From NCBI GenBank assembly GCA_900540205.1, contig UQER01000020.1, forward strand, positions 1 to 51,413: DNA of 51,413 nt. Direction: 5' to 3'. A model generated the notes under the pieces. That model was not told where the DNA came from. It saw only the letters and a list, made by a program, of their open reading frames with translations, and searched no databases. The translations under genes and the position numbers were made by a program. Shown here in pieces: positions 29,869 through 39,016 of the stretch. Source of the DNA: an uncultured Porphyromonadaceae bacterium. GTDB taxonomy: Bacteria; Bacteroidota; Bacteroidia; Bacteroidales; Muribaculaceae. Position 1 is the stretch's first letter; each line of letters starts with the position of its first letter.

Positions 29869-32288
29869 TATCTGAACAATAATTTTCGGTTTTCTGTTAA
29901 GCCTGATTCAAGGGTGACGGAGGCGATTGACATGCCGCACCCCATTTTTTCGATATTCAAGGACGCTTCTGTCATGCTTTTCCCCGAAAGGGATATGGAA
30001 TTGACGGTTGTACCGTCAATTCCATATATTGTGACAGAGCTGATTGGAGCTGCTGCAGAGATGTTGAGATTCTTGCCGTCGACAGTCATGTCGATGCTTT
30101 CGGCCGGGTCGGCCACGGCGGCTGCGACACCGCTGTAGCTTGAACGTTCCAGACGGTAGACACGCACATCCTTTGCGGGCACCGAAACCTGAAGTTCAGA
30201 AGGCTTGCATGTTGTGCCGGTCCAGAGTTCCTTTACGTTCACGAAGTCAGAAGCCTTGATGCCGAGGCGGTCGAAGTCGGGCTGCTTGTTGAAGGGGTTG
30301 CTTGTGTCGTAGTTGAACACCACATAGTAGAATGCCTCGGGTGTGTCGTATACGAACTCGTTGTCCACAGGGATTATAAGCTGCCACATCTGGGTCTGAT
30401 AGGGCATGGTTCCCTCAATGGGGCGGAAGGTTTTGCCGATGCGGGCAACCTCGGTGAGGTCCTTGTTTGATGCGAACTTCACGGCGCGTGCGCGCTCCTC
30501 GTCGGTGCCTTCGATTTTTGTGGGCTTGCCGTTGTAGTTCATCGTACCTCCCTCGTAAGCGTATGTGCCGCCGAACAGGGTGTGGCCGGTAATGATGCCG
30601 CTGGTGTAGCGGATGCGGGCCTCCTGCTCATCGTTCGAGCCCTTGCCTGTGAACACCTTGTTGAGGCACATCAGGTCAGGGTCGTTGAATGCGTAGCATT
30701 GGTCGAGCCACCAGGAGCCGTTGATGCAGTTGAGGGTGTACATGGAGTTGTTGAGCTCGCCCCAGGCGTCGCAGCCGATGCGGCGGATGTGGGCCTTGGC
30801 GGGGAACACGGGTGCGATAGAGAAGTCGAGCACCATGTCGCCGGCCATCTCCAGGATGTAGTCCATACCGTAGTTGTAGGCCATCATGCCGGTGGTGATG
30901 TTGGGGTCGTACCAGCGGTCGGCTTCCTGCGAACCGTTGTTCATGAAGTCGATTTTCACGTATTCGAATCCGTCCTCCTTGAATTCCTGGAAGCGTTTGC
31001 GGTTGGCTTCCTTCACGGCAGGATGGGTGGGGTCGAGCGAATAGCCTGTGATTTTGCGGGGCTTGCCGTTGGCGGTGAGCACCACATCCTTGCGCGAATA
31101 GGTTTTGCCGTCAACGGTTTCGTAGGGATAATCTGTCACTTCATTGTCGCTTCCGAGCCAGATTGAGAAAGGTGTGGTGTAGATGCCGGGGTGATAGCCG
31201 AGTTCCTTGCAGCGTTTGGCGAATTCGCGGCGTTCCATGCGGCTCATGTTGTCCCAGAAGGAGTCGAGCACCATCCAGCATGTGCCTTTCTCGTCGGCGA
31301 AGTCTACGGGCTTGAGCTCTCTTTCAAAGAAGTCGAGCACCGACATGGCTGAGGTGTAGTTGAGCTGAGCCTCCTGGCCGCCCCAGCTTTGCCAGCCGAA
31401 GATTGATTTTTCGTCGTTGGGCATCTTCAGTTTCGGGCAGAGCACGGTGTTGGCGGCGCCGTAGGTTTCCAGACCCTCGCGCCAGTCGTCGAACATACCC
31501 AGCATGAAGCGCGGCGAAACCACACGTGCACCTTTCACTGCGCCATGCTTGTCAAAGTCGGCTCTGCCGCTCCCTAAGTTGTTGTCCCATGTGCGCAGGC
31601 TCACGTAGCCGGCCTGGGCGCTGAGTTTGCGCAGGCGGTTGGTGGAGTTGGGCTGCACGTTGATGGCCGATTTCCATACGGAGTGGTCGATCGAGCCGAT
31701 TACCAGACCCTTGCGCGATGCCACGTTGAAAAGGGCGGTTGCCTCGCACGAGGTCATGAGTTGGCCGGTGTTCCAGCGTGTGGTGCTGAATGTGGCCCAG
31801 TTGTCGTTGGCGAAAGGCATGTTGTAGATGCGGTTCTCCGAGGTCTCGAGTGGCAGAGTGTTGGTTGTGTTGACCACGATGGGGCAGATCTGACGGGTCG
31901 ATGTGGTGCCCGAAGGTGCAACCACCGCGCCTTCGAATGTGGCATAGGGGAGCGAGGGGTAAACCGATACGATCTGCTCCAGTGTGGGGCTGCCGCTCTT
32001 GGTGTAGGTCCATGTGAAGCGCTTGCCCGATCCGAATGCGTCGGTGATGTCCTCCTCTTTCTTCGTCACGTTGTCGTAGGTGGTCGATTCGAGGTTGTTG
32101 TCGTTCTCGTCCCAGGCGGTCATGTAGACGCCCTTGAGGAGCTGAGTGCCGTTCTGTTCCACCGTCATGAGCTTGTTGCCCATGGTGAACTTCCATCCGC
32201 CGTATTCAGCGTCCAGTTCCCCTGCGAGGAGAACCGGAGCGCTGGCTACTACAGCTGCAATAATTGCAAGTTGTTTTCTGATGGTCAT
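29868..32288 (-). CDS. GH27-like (clan GH-D) alpha-galactosidase with C-terminal sorting-like domain
   Basis: 806-residue exported enzyme. After a signal peptide comes a large N-terminal beta domain (about 25-290), then a (beta/alpha)8 barrel of the GH27/GH36 clan. The proposed nucleophile is D447 in YVKIDFMNNG and the acid/base D507 in RRIGCDAWGE, followed by the NDPDLM segment that corresponds to the GH27 NDPDML signature. It should cleave alpha-galactose or a related sugar such as alpha-GalNAc or beta-L-arabinopyranose. The last 70 residues (LNISAAAPISSVTIYGIDG to ENRKLLFR) resemble a type IX secretion C-terminal domain. It starts 17 bases after the FG-GAP gene and is coupled to GH92. The exact GH family is less certain than the clan. 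Confidence 0.8.
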   Translation of the reverse strand: MTIRKQLAIIAAVVASAPVLLAGELDAEYGGWKFTMGNKLMTVEQNGTQLLKGVYMTAWDENDNNLESTTYDNVTKKEEDITDAFGSGKRFTWTYTKSGSPTLEQIVSVYPSLPYATFEGAVVAPSGTTSTRQICPIVVNTTNTLPLETSENRIYNMPFANDNWATFSTTRWNTGQLMTSCEATALFNVASRKGLVIGSIDHSVWKSAINVQPNSTNRLRKLSAQAGYVSLRTWDNNLGSGRADFDKHGAVKGARVVSPRFMLGMFDDWREGLETYGAANTVLCPKLKMPNDEKSIFGWQSWGGQEAQLNYTSAMSVLDFFERELKPVDFADEKGTCWMVLDSFWDNMSRMERREFAKRCKELGYHPGIYTTPFSIWLGSDNEVTDYPYETVDGKTYSRKDVVLTANGKPRKITGYSLDPTHPAVKEANRKRFQEFKEDGFEYVKIDFMNNGSQEADRWYDPNITTGMMAYNYGMDYILEMAGDMVLDFSIAPVFPAKAHIRRIGCDAWGELNNSMYTLNCINGSWWLDQCYAFNDPDLMCLNKVFTGKGSNDEQEARIRYTSGIITGHTLFGGTYAYEGGTMNYNGKPTKIEGTDEERARAVKFASNKDLTEVARIGKTFRPIEGTMPYQTQMWQLIIPVDNEFVYDTPEAFYYVVFNYDTSNPFNKQPDFDRLGIKASDFVNVKELWTGTTCKPSELQVSVPAKDVRVYRLERSSYSGVAAAVADPAESIDMTVDGKNLNISAAAPISSVTIYGIDGTTVNSISLSGKSMTEASLNIEKMGCGMSIASVTLESGLTENRKLLFR

Positions 32289-32305
32289 ATTCGAGTAAGG
32301 TATGT

Positions 32306-34027
32306 TTATTTGAGGTAGATCTTGTCCACTTTGTTGCCCTGACGGCGGATGTAGAGACCGTTCTGCGGGTTGGCAACACGTACACCCTGGATGTTGAAGT
32401 ATTCAACGGGGGCATTGGCGTCGGCTTCGGTAAGCACGTTTTCGATGCCTGATGTGCCGGCCACTGCGAATGCGCTGGCTGCCTTGGCACCGTCGATGCT
32501 CTGCACACCCCACGATGCGATTTTGTCGGAGGCGATGTTGAGGGTCACTGTGCGGGCTGCCGATGCGGCGTTAACGTTGGCCGAGCGGAGTTTGCCTGTT
32601 TCAGTGTCGGCCGGAACGGCTGTGATGATCTGGCCGTCGGTGGTCTTTACGAAGTAGTTGTAGCGGAGAGCATCGGCGGGAGTGAAGCCTGAACCCTGGG
32701 TATGCTTCTCATCTGAACCGGCTTCCCATGTCAGCACTGTCTTGTTGCCGTCGGCAGTGGCTGTAAGGCCGGTGGGGGCGTTGGGTGCCTTGTTGTTCAG
32801 GCGGGTGCCGTATCCGTTGTAGAACATGAAGCTCTTGTTGTTGGCGTCGTCATCATTGTAACCCATCAGGGCAATGTCGACAACGTCGTTGTTGTTGAGG
32901 TCGTAGGCAAGTGCGACTGCGCCACCGCGGTGACGGCTGAGCTTGTCGGTGTAGGCTGTGAAATTTCCTTCACCTTCGTTGAGCGCGAAGACTGCGCTAC
33001 CGAGGCCTTGGCCTACGTAAACGAGGTCGACAAGGCCGTCGCTGTTGAGGTCGCACCAGTCACCGCCGCCTACCGAGCAGCCGGGAAGGCCGGTTTCCAT
33101 CTTTGTAAACGTGTCATCGCCGTTATTCTTGTAGAGATAGGCTGCTTTTTCCCAGTTGTTGGGGCATGATTCGCCTGTAACGAACACGTCGAGCAGGCCG
33201 TTGCCTGTGACGTCGACAAAGAACGACTGCCCTTTTTCAGCACCGGCTTTTTCGCCTACGTCCACTTTGGTGAACTTGCCGGAACCGTTGTTTTTCCAGA
33301 TGTATGTGTGGTCGTTGTCGCCTGCCCATCCGTTCACGAGGATATCCACGGCGCCGTCGGCGTTATAGTCGCCTACGCAGAGTGTGCCACCTCGTTGTGC
33401 TTCAATGCCAGTGTTCTCGTCCTTGATGAATGTACCTTTGCCTCCGTCGTTGAAGAACACTACAGGAGTTCCCTGATCGTCACGCGGATTGCCGCAGAAT
33501 GTTACGATGTCCTGATAGCCGTCACCGTTGAAGTCGGCAACGCCGAGGGTGCCGGTATACCATTTCTCTTGGTCTGCATCCTGGATGGATATTTCCCCTT
33601 CGAGCTTGAAGTCCTCGACTTTCTCGAAATTTCCTTTACCGTCGCCTTTCAGCAGTTGTGAGTTGTAGGAGTTGGCGAGCAGCAGGTCAACGTTGCCGTC
33701 GTTGTTATAGTCGATGACATAGGCGATGCGTTCCCATGATTGGCCGTCGGGATCGGTGATGTCGGCCGAGGTGGTGAACTGCTTGGTGTCGGCGTCGAGA
33801 TGCAGTGCCTTGATGGTGATGGCCCAGCTTGCCGCAAGGTCACGTCCCTTGGCAATCAGCTCCATGAGACCGTCATTGTCAATATCTGCGCATATCATGT
33901 TGCCGTGTATCAGGCCGCCCGACACGGTGCCTTTCCAGTCGATGTGTGAGTAGTTGGGGATACGGGCTGCGCCGAATGCCGGCAATATGGTGGCAGCTGT
34001 TGCGAGTGTGAGTAATATTTTCTTCAT
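32306..34027 (-). CDS. Secreted seven-repeat FG-GAP/VCBS propeller protein in the surface-binding position of PUL 2
   Basis: 573-residue exported protein with a plain signal peptide (MKKILLTLATAATILPAFGAA) and no lipobox. Seven FG-GAP/VCBS calcium-loop repeats are visible: DIDNDGLMEL, DYNNDGNVDL, DFNGDGYQDI, DYNADGAVDI, DVTGNGLLDV, DLNSDGLVDL and DLNNNDVVDI. They predict a seven-bladed integrin-like propeller to about residue 410. A linker domain of about 120 residues follows, then the tail SGIENVLTEADANAPVEYFNIQG...YIRRQGNKVDKIYLK, shared with the protein at 2904-4568. Genes directly after susCD usually encode surface glycan-binding lipoproteins (SusE/F-like), so this is a candidate glycan binder of different fold, exported by a different route. 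It may instead be a lyase or other enzyme; no catalytic motif was recognised. Confidence 0.8.
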   Translation of the reverse strand: MKKILLTLATAATILPAFGAARIPNYSHIDWKGTVSGGLIHGNMICADIDNDGLMELIAKGRDLAASWAITIKALHLDADTKQFTTSADITDPDGQSWERIAYVIDYNNDGNVDLLLANSYNSQLLKGDGKGNFEKVEDFKLEGEISIQDADQEKWYTGTLGVADFNGDGYQDIVTFCGNPRDDQGTPVVFFNDGGKGTFIKDENTGIEAQRGGTLCVGDYNADGAVDILVNGWAGDNDHTYIWKNNGSGKFTKVDVGEKAGAEKGQSFFVDVTGNGLLDVFVTGESCPNNWEKAAYLYKNNGDDTFTKMETGLPGCSVGGGDWCDLNSDGLVDLVYVGQGLGSAVFALNEGEGNFTAYTDKLSRHRGGAVALAYDLNNNDVVDIALMGYNDDDANNKSFMFYNGYGTRLNNKAPNAPTGLTATADGNKTVLTWEAGSDEKHTQGSGFTPADALRYNYFVKTTDGQIITAVPADTETGKLRSANVNAASAARTVTLNIASDKIASWGVQSIDGAKAASAFAVAGTSGIENVLTEADANAPVEYFNIQGVRVANPQNGLYIRRQGNKVDKIYLK

Positions 34028-34074
34028 AATTAGTGTGTTGGTTGTTGGTTAGGTGGTTTAGAAAAGGATAGGAA

Positions 34075-34110
34075 ATATATGCAGGGGGGAGGATTGCCCC
34101 CTGCATATAT
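34075..34110 (-). promoter_or_regulatory. Stable intercistronic hairpin after susD of PUL 2
   Basis: Perfect 14-bp stem (ATATATGCAGGGGG with CCCCCTGCATATAT) around an 8-base loop, in the 147-base gap between susD and the FG-GAP gene. On the minus strand it is followed by TTCCTATCCTTTTC, so partial termination or RNA stabilisation would both lower enzyme expression relative to susCD. A second small GCCGG/CCGGC hairpin lies at about 34139-34162. Confidence 0.6.
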
Positions 34111-34174
34111 GAGTTGTACTGAATTTTAGAGGTCGCTTATGCCGGTTTGGTGTTGTGCCGGCAGAATCTTCTGT

Positions 34175-35761
34175 TTAGATATAGCCTTCGTTCTGGTCGG
34201 CGCGGCTGATTTCGTCGTTCTGTTCGATTTCAGTCATAGGAATGGGCCAAACCGAGTGCCAGGGCTGGATTGTACCGGAGCGTTTTGCCCATTTGTTGCG
34301 TTCCTTGACGTATTCGTAGAACTTGCCTGTGCGTACCAGGTCGAAGCGGCGCCAGCGTTCGCCGAAGAGCTCGCGTACGCGCTCGGTCATGATGGCCTCG
34401 CGGAACGCTTCCTTGCTCATTGGCTGCCACATCTTGTCGGCGGGAAGGTTGAATTCCCATGCACGTGAGCGCACGTCGTTAACCCATTCAACAGCCTCGT
34501 CGCCACGGTTAAGCTCGTTGAGACATTCGGCATAGAGCAGGTAGGCGTTGCCAAGACGGAGCCAGGGGATGTTCTTGCCGCAGTACCACATGTTGTTGTA
34601 GCCGAAGCCCGACTGGATGTCGGTGCGGAAGTCCTCATATTTCTTGATGTGGGGCTTGCACTCGTCCTGATCCTCTTCGGTGAGGCCTTCCCAGCTCAGA
34701 CCGGGAATATAGTCGAGGGCGTTTTTACCGTTCCATGTGAATTCGTAGCGCATTGACTCTTCTTTGCGGATGTCGCCGTCTTCCCAGATACCGCCGTCTT
34801 CGATGTCGGAGTAAGCCCAGGGGGTGGGAACAGCGTGGTCGTAGCCGGCAAAGTAGCATCCGTCGGCACCCATGGCCGCTGCAGCACGCGAACCGATTTC
34901 AAGCTGGATCATGTTGTTGTCGGGGTAAGCATTGCTGAACTGGAATTCGAGGATGGCTTCCGAAGTGTTGGGTGTGGAGTAGTCGAACAGATCATAATAG
35001 GGAACCAGAGAGAACGGACCGTTGACAACCTGGCGGAGGCATTCCTCTGCCTTGCTGAAGTCGCGCAAACCGGTTTCAACCGGAGCCGACATGTAGGCGT
35101 AGCCAAGGAGCATCAGGCCTGCGTAGCGTGTGAAGCGTCCGGGATTGTTGGTCTCGGGTGCGTTGTTGGCTGCCACGGTGAGGTCGTTGATGATGTATGT
35201 CCACACGGTGGTGAGGTCCTGACGGCGTGTGCCGAGTTCCTCAAGGTTAGCGATATCGATTACGGGGATGCGGCCATAAATCATGGTCATGTCCATCATC
35301 AGCTGTCCGCGGATACCGGATGCCTCCGCCCACATGGTTTTGGCCTGGGCATTTTCAGCAACCTGCGGTTCGAGAGCGTTGATGAGTTTTGCAGCCTCGG
35401 AGATTTTGGGCCAGCGCCAGTTCCAGGTGTTGGTCACATACTCCTGCTCGGAGCTGAGGAGGGCGTCGAAGCGGTCGATGGCACCGTTCTTGCCGCCGTT
35501 CTCCTTCAGAGCCTGATAGGCGCCGTTCTGGATTTCGTCGGTACCGTCCGAGAGATAATAGAAGTTGTGGTCGGTCCAGAGGCCGCGCCATTGGGTGTAG
35601 AGGCCGTCGAGCGACTTCGATGCTGTCTCGAGGTTACCGTAGATCTGCTCTTCGGTCAGGCCGGTGCGGCTCGGCTCATCGAGGAAGTCGTTGCACGATG
35701 CAAATCCGAGAGCTGCAACGGTGGCCACGCCCAGCGATATGAATTTATTATAGATTTTCAT
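34175..35761 (-). CDS. SusD/RagB-family glycan-binding lipoprotein (PUL 2)
   Basis: 528-residue outer-membrane lipoprotein. The signal peptide ends in a good lipobox (LGFASC, C23) followed by NDFLDE, whose acidic residues suit surface export. The SusD TPR-like helices are seen in AKTMWAEASGIRGQLMMD and LMLLGYAYMSAPVE. The C-terminal part has the hallmark YLLYAECLNELNRGDEAVEWVNDVRSR, TERVRELFGERWRRFDLVRTGK and VWPIPMTEIEQN. It captures glycan at the surface and caps the SusC channel encoded 18 bases upstream. Confidence 0.96.
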   Translation of the reverse strand: MKIYNKFISLGVATVAALGFASCNDFLDEPSRTGLTEEQIYGNLETASKSLDGLYTQWRGLWTDHNFYYLSDGTDEIQNGAYQALKENGGKNGAIDRFDALLSSEQEYVTNTWNWRWPKISEAAKLINALEPQVAENAQAKTMWAEASGIRGQLMMDMTMIYGRIPVIDIANLEELGTRRQDLTTVWTYIINDLTVAANNAPETNNPGRFTRYAGLMLLGYAYMSAPVETGLRDFSKAEECLRQVVNGPFSLVPYYDLFDYSTPNTSEAILEFQFSNAYPDNNMIQLEIGSRAAAAMGADGCYFAGYDHAVPTPWAYSDIEDGGIWEDGDIRKEESMRYEFTWNGKNALDYIPGLSWEGLTEEDQDECKPHIKKYEDFRTDIQSGFGYNNMWYCGKNIPWLRLGNAYLLYAECLNELNRGDEAVEWVNDVRSRAWEFNLPADKMWQPMSKEAFREAIMTERVRELFGERWRRFDLVRTGKFYEYVKERNKWAKRSGTIQPWHSVWPIPMTEIEQNDEISRADQNEGYI

Positions 35762-35779
35762 GTCGATAGTTTTAAGAGT

Positions 35780-38700
35780 TTAGAAAATGCTGAATGAAAG
35801 TCCGAGGGTGTAGCTGCGTTCGGTGGGATAGAGGTTGTCGCCGAATTCGGGGTCGAAACCTTTGTCCTTGGTTGCGGTGAACACGTTCGATGCGGTGAAG
35901 TAGACACGCAGGTTGTTCATGCGGATTTTGTCGAGGACTTTCTTCGAGAAGTTATAGCTGAGTGTGAGAGTTGACAGACGCAGATACGAAGTGTTCTGGA
36001 TGTACTTGTCGGTGTCGCCGGCTCCGTAGGGGGTGTAGCCCGAAGCGTTGGTGATGCGGCGGGGGAACTCAGCACCGGTGTTCTCGGGTGTCCATGTGTT
36101 GCCGATGAGGTCGGGGGATGCATGGCTCAGACCGGTGGACGATACGAGGCCTTCGTAGTAGCCGCTGATGCGGTGGCCGCCGATGCTGTAGGTGAACAGG
36201 GCATTGAGGGTGAGGCCTTTCCATGTGAGGTCGGTGTTGAAACCGCCGTAGAGTTTGGGATCCTGGTAGGCTGTGATGCAGCGGTCGTGGATGTCGATCA
36301 CGCCGTCGGGCACACCGTCGGGGCCTGAGATGTCGAGCGGGAAGATATCGCCGAGACCTACTGTGCGTCCCTGATAGTCAACGCCTTCCCAGATTGCGCG
36401 GTTATCCTCGTTGGCGATGCCGCCGTACTTGTAGCAGAAGATGTTGTGGAGGGGTTCGCCTACGAAGAGGTTACCGGTGCGGTCAGGTGTTGAGCTCTGT
36501 GATGTGACGCTGAGCTGACGGTCTACGCCACCATAGAGGCTCTTGATTTCGTTGTGGTCGCGAGAAATGTTCAGACCTACGTTCCAAGTGAAGTCTTTTG
36601 TAGCAACGGGTGTGGCCTTGATCTGGAGTTCGAAACCGCGGTTGTCGAGGTCACCGATGTTCTCGGTTGTTGTGGTGTAACCGCTTGAGGTGGGGAGCGA
36701 GTGGCTCATCAACAGGTCTTTGTTGCGGGTGAAGAACACGTCGGCTGTAACGTTGAGTCGGCGGTTGAAGAACGAGAGGTCGACACCGATGTTGGTCTGT
36801 TTCTGCTTTTCCCATGTCAGCGAGGGTGTACCGCGACGGCCGTCGGTAACGAATGATGCCTCGCCGTTCGAAGCTTTGGGATAGTACATTGTGGCATAGA
36901 GGTAGTTGCCGATGTTCTGGTTACCTACCGAACCGTAACCGCCGCGAACCTTGATCTGGTCGATCCATGTCAGTTTGGGGAAGAAGGGTTCGTTGGTGAT
37001 GTCCCATGCCAGCGAGAACGAGGGGAAGAAGCCCCACTGGTGGCCTTTGCCGAATTTCGACGAACCGTCGTAACGGCCGGTGAATGTGGCGAAGTAGCGG
37101 TACTTGTAGTTATAGTTCACGCGGCCTACATACGACATGAGCGATGTAACGGTGTGACCGCTGTCGGGACGGGAGTTTTCCCAGTCGGCGGCGGAGCCGA
37201 GCTGATCCCAGCCGAGATCGTTGGAGGCGAAGCGCTGGCCGTTGGCCTTCACGTAGTTGTAGATGTTGCGTGAAGCGGATGTACCGAAGAATACGTCGAG
37301 GTTGTGTTCGTTGTTGAACGAGCGCACGTACTGTGCGGTGTTATCCCACTGCCACTGTGTGTTGCCGAAGCGCTGCTGTGTGGCATAGGCATCGCCGCCG
37401 CGGTAGCGGATGGCTTCCTGGATGCCGGTGGGCTGGTACTGGTTCCAGCTCTGTTCGGCGCGGTTAATGGCGAATGTGGAGCGGATGTTCAGACCCTCGA
37501 TGGGGTTGATGTTGATGTAGTTCGAGGAGGTGAAGTGGTAGCGCGAACGCTCGGTCTGGATTTCGATAGTGTTGTAGGGGTTGAAGTTGTTGGTTCTCTC
37601 GGTGTTGGGGCTCTGCCACCATGTGGTGAGGTACTCTGTCTCGAAACGGGTGGCATCGTTCATGTACGGGTTATTGTCGATCAGCGGGTCGCAATAGTAA
37701 GCCTTGTAGTAGGCGTTGTCGTCCGTCATGTTGTCGTGGGTGTAGCTGTAGGTAGTGTTGGTGCCCACACGCAGCCACGAGGTGATTTCGGCCGATGCGT
37801 TGATACGTCCGTTGTAGCGCTGCTGGTCAGTGCCCCTCATTGTGCCTTTCAGATCCTTCAGACCCAGAGAGATGTAGAAGTTGGTCTTTTCCGACGCGCG
37901 TGAGAACGAGAGGTTGTGGTTTGTGGTGAAACCTGTGCGGGTCAGAGGCTCAACCCAGTCGTAGGATGCGCCCGAATAGTAGGTGTCGAGCTCTTCCTGT
38001 GCGAAAGCGTTGTTGGGAGCCAGGATGAAGTTGTTTGTGTGGTTGGCCAGGTCGGCTGCCGTAGCGTTGGGGTTCTCGAACATGTAGCCGTTCTGGTAGG
38101 ACTGGATACGCAGGTCGCCGAGTTCGTGGGCGTTCATGCGGTCGGGGCGGTGACCAAGGGTCTGCCATGATACCCATCCGTCGTAGCTGACTTCGCCGTT
38201 GCCTGTCTTACCCTTCTTGGTGGTGATGATGATCACACCGTTGGCGCCTCGCGAACCGTAGAGAGCGGTTGCCGATGCGTCCTTGAGCACCTGGATGCTG
38301 GCGATGTCGTTAACGTTGAGTGAATTGTAGAATCCGAATTCGTTGCCCATAACCAGACCGTCGACTACGTAGATGGGGTCGGAGCCGGCGTTGATGGTGT
38401 TTGTACCACGTACCTTTATGGAAGAATCGTCGGAGGGCTTGGAAGCGCGGGTCACGGACACACCGGTAACCAGACCCTGCAGGGCCTCGTTGATGGTGGT
38501 GACGGGCTTCTGTGTGAGTTCGTCGGAGCTGATGCTGCTCACCGAGCCGGTGAGGTCGCTCTTTTTCATGGACACACCCACAACGACAACTTCGTCGAGC
38601 AGTGATGAGGATTCTTTCAGGATAACGTCAAGCTTGCCAGATGCAGGAACCTTGACTTCGGCTGTTTCATAGCCTACGTAGGAGATGTTAAGGGTGGCTC

Positions 38701-38893
38701 CGGTCTTGGCCTGGATCGAGAAGTTTCCGTCAAGGTCGGTTGTGACGCCGGTACCTGAACCCTTTAATACAACGGAGGCGCCGGGAAGCGGTTCCCGGTT
38801 TTCATCCACCACCGTTCCGGTCACACTGGTCTGTGCCAACGCCAGATGGCAGGTGGCTACAAACAGTAACAGTACACTGATGATTTTTTTCAT
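35780..38893 (-). CDS. SusC/RagA-family TonB-dependent outer-membrane transporter (PUL 2)
   Basis: 1037-residue outer-membrane importer. A signal peptide (to ALAQ) is followed by the carboxypeptidase-regulatory-like domain (VTGTVVDENREPLPGASV), a TonB-box-like DEVVVVGVS at 100-108, and the plug with VRGTNTINAGSDPIYVVDG and IQVLKDASATALYGSRGANGVIIITT. The barrel ends SYTLGLSFSIF, with the terminal aromatic expected for outer-membrane insertion. It is the first gene of the unit susC, susD, FG-GAP, GH27-like, GH92. It is distinct from the PUL 1 SusC, which argues for a different glycan. A TAATTTTG box lies about 45 bases upstream. Confidence 0.97.
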   Translation of the reverse strand: MKKIISVLLLFVATCHLALAQTSVTGTVVDENREPLPGASVVLKGSGTGVTTDLDGNFSIQAKTGATLNISYVGYETAEVKVPASGKLDVILKESSSLLDEVVVVGVSMKKSDLTGSVSSISSDELTQKPVTTINEALQGLVTGVSVTRASKPSDDSSIKVRGTNTINAGSDPIYVVDGLVMGNEFGFYNSLNVNDIASIQVLKDASATALYGSRGANGVIIITTKKGKTGNGEVSYDGWVSWQTLGHRPDRMNAHELGDLRIQSYQNGYMFENPNATAADLANHTNNFILAPNNAFAQEELDTYYSGASYDWVEPLTRTGFTTNHNLSFSRASEKTNFYISLGLKDLKGTMRGTDQQRYNGRINASAEITSWLRVGTNTTYSYTHDNMTDDNAYYKAYYCDPLIDNNPYMNDATRFETEYLTTWWQSPNTERTNNFNPYNTIEIQTERSRYHFTSSNYININPIEGLNIRSTFAINRAEQSWNQYQPTGIQEAIRYRGGDAYATQQRFGNTQWQWDNTAQYVRSFNNEHNLDVFFGTSASRNIYNYVKANGQRFASNDLGWDQLGSAADWENSRPDSGHTVTSLMSYVGRVNYNYKYRYFATFTGRYDGSSKFGKGHQWGFFPSFSLAWDITNEPFFPKLTWIDQIKVRGGYGSVGNQNIGNYLYATMYYPKASNGEASFVTDGRRGTPSLTWEKQKQTNIGVDLSFFNRRLNVTADVFFTRNKDLLMSHSLPTSSGYTTTTENIGDLDNRGFELQIKATPVATKDFTWNVGLNISRDHNEIKSLYGGVDRQLSVTSQSSTPDRTGNLFVGEPLHNIFCYKYGGIANEDNRAIWEGVDYQGRTVGLGDIFPLDISGPDGVPDGVIDIHDRCITAYQDPKLYGGFNTDLTWKGLTLNALFTYSIGGHRISGYYEGLVSSTGLSHASPDLIGNTWTPENTGAEFPRRITNASGYTPYGAGDTDKYIQNTSYLRLSTLTLSYNFSKKVLDKIRMNNLRVYFTASNVFTATKDKGFDPEFGDNLYPTERSYTLGLSFSIF

Positions 38894-38935
38894 GATTTTG
38901 ATTGGTTAAAGTTTCTTCGATGGAATTAGGTATGG

Positions 38936-38943
38936 CAAAATTA
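38936..38943 (-). promoter_or_regulatory. -7 promoter box (TAATTTTG) for the susCD unit of PUL 2
   Basis: Minus-strand match to TAnnTTTG in the 123-base gap between the GH2 gene and susC, about 45 bases before the ATG. No convincing TTTG is found at the right -33 spacing, as expected if the hybrid sensor is needed for activation. Confidence 0.55.
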
Positions 38944-39016
38944 CATACTGATTGGTGCAACTTATGGTAAAAGATGTGCCAAAAAATAGAAAATTTAAAC
39001 CATTTTTAAATCCTTT

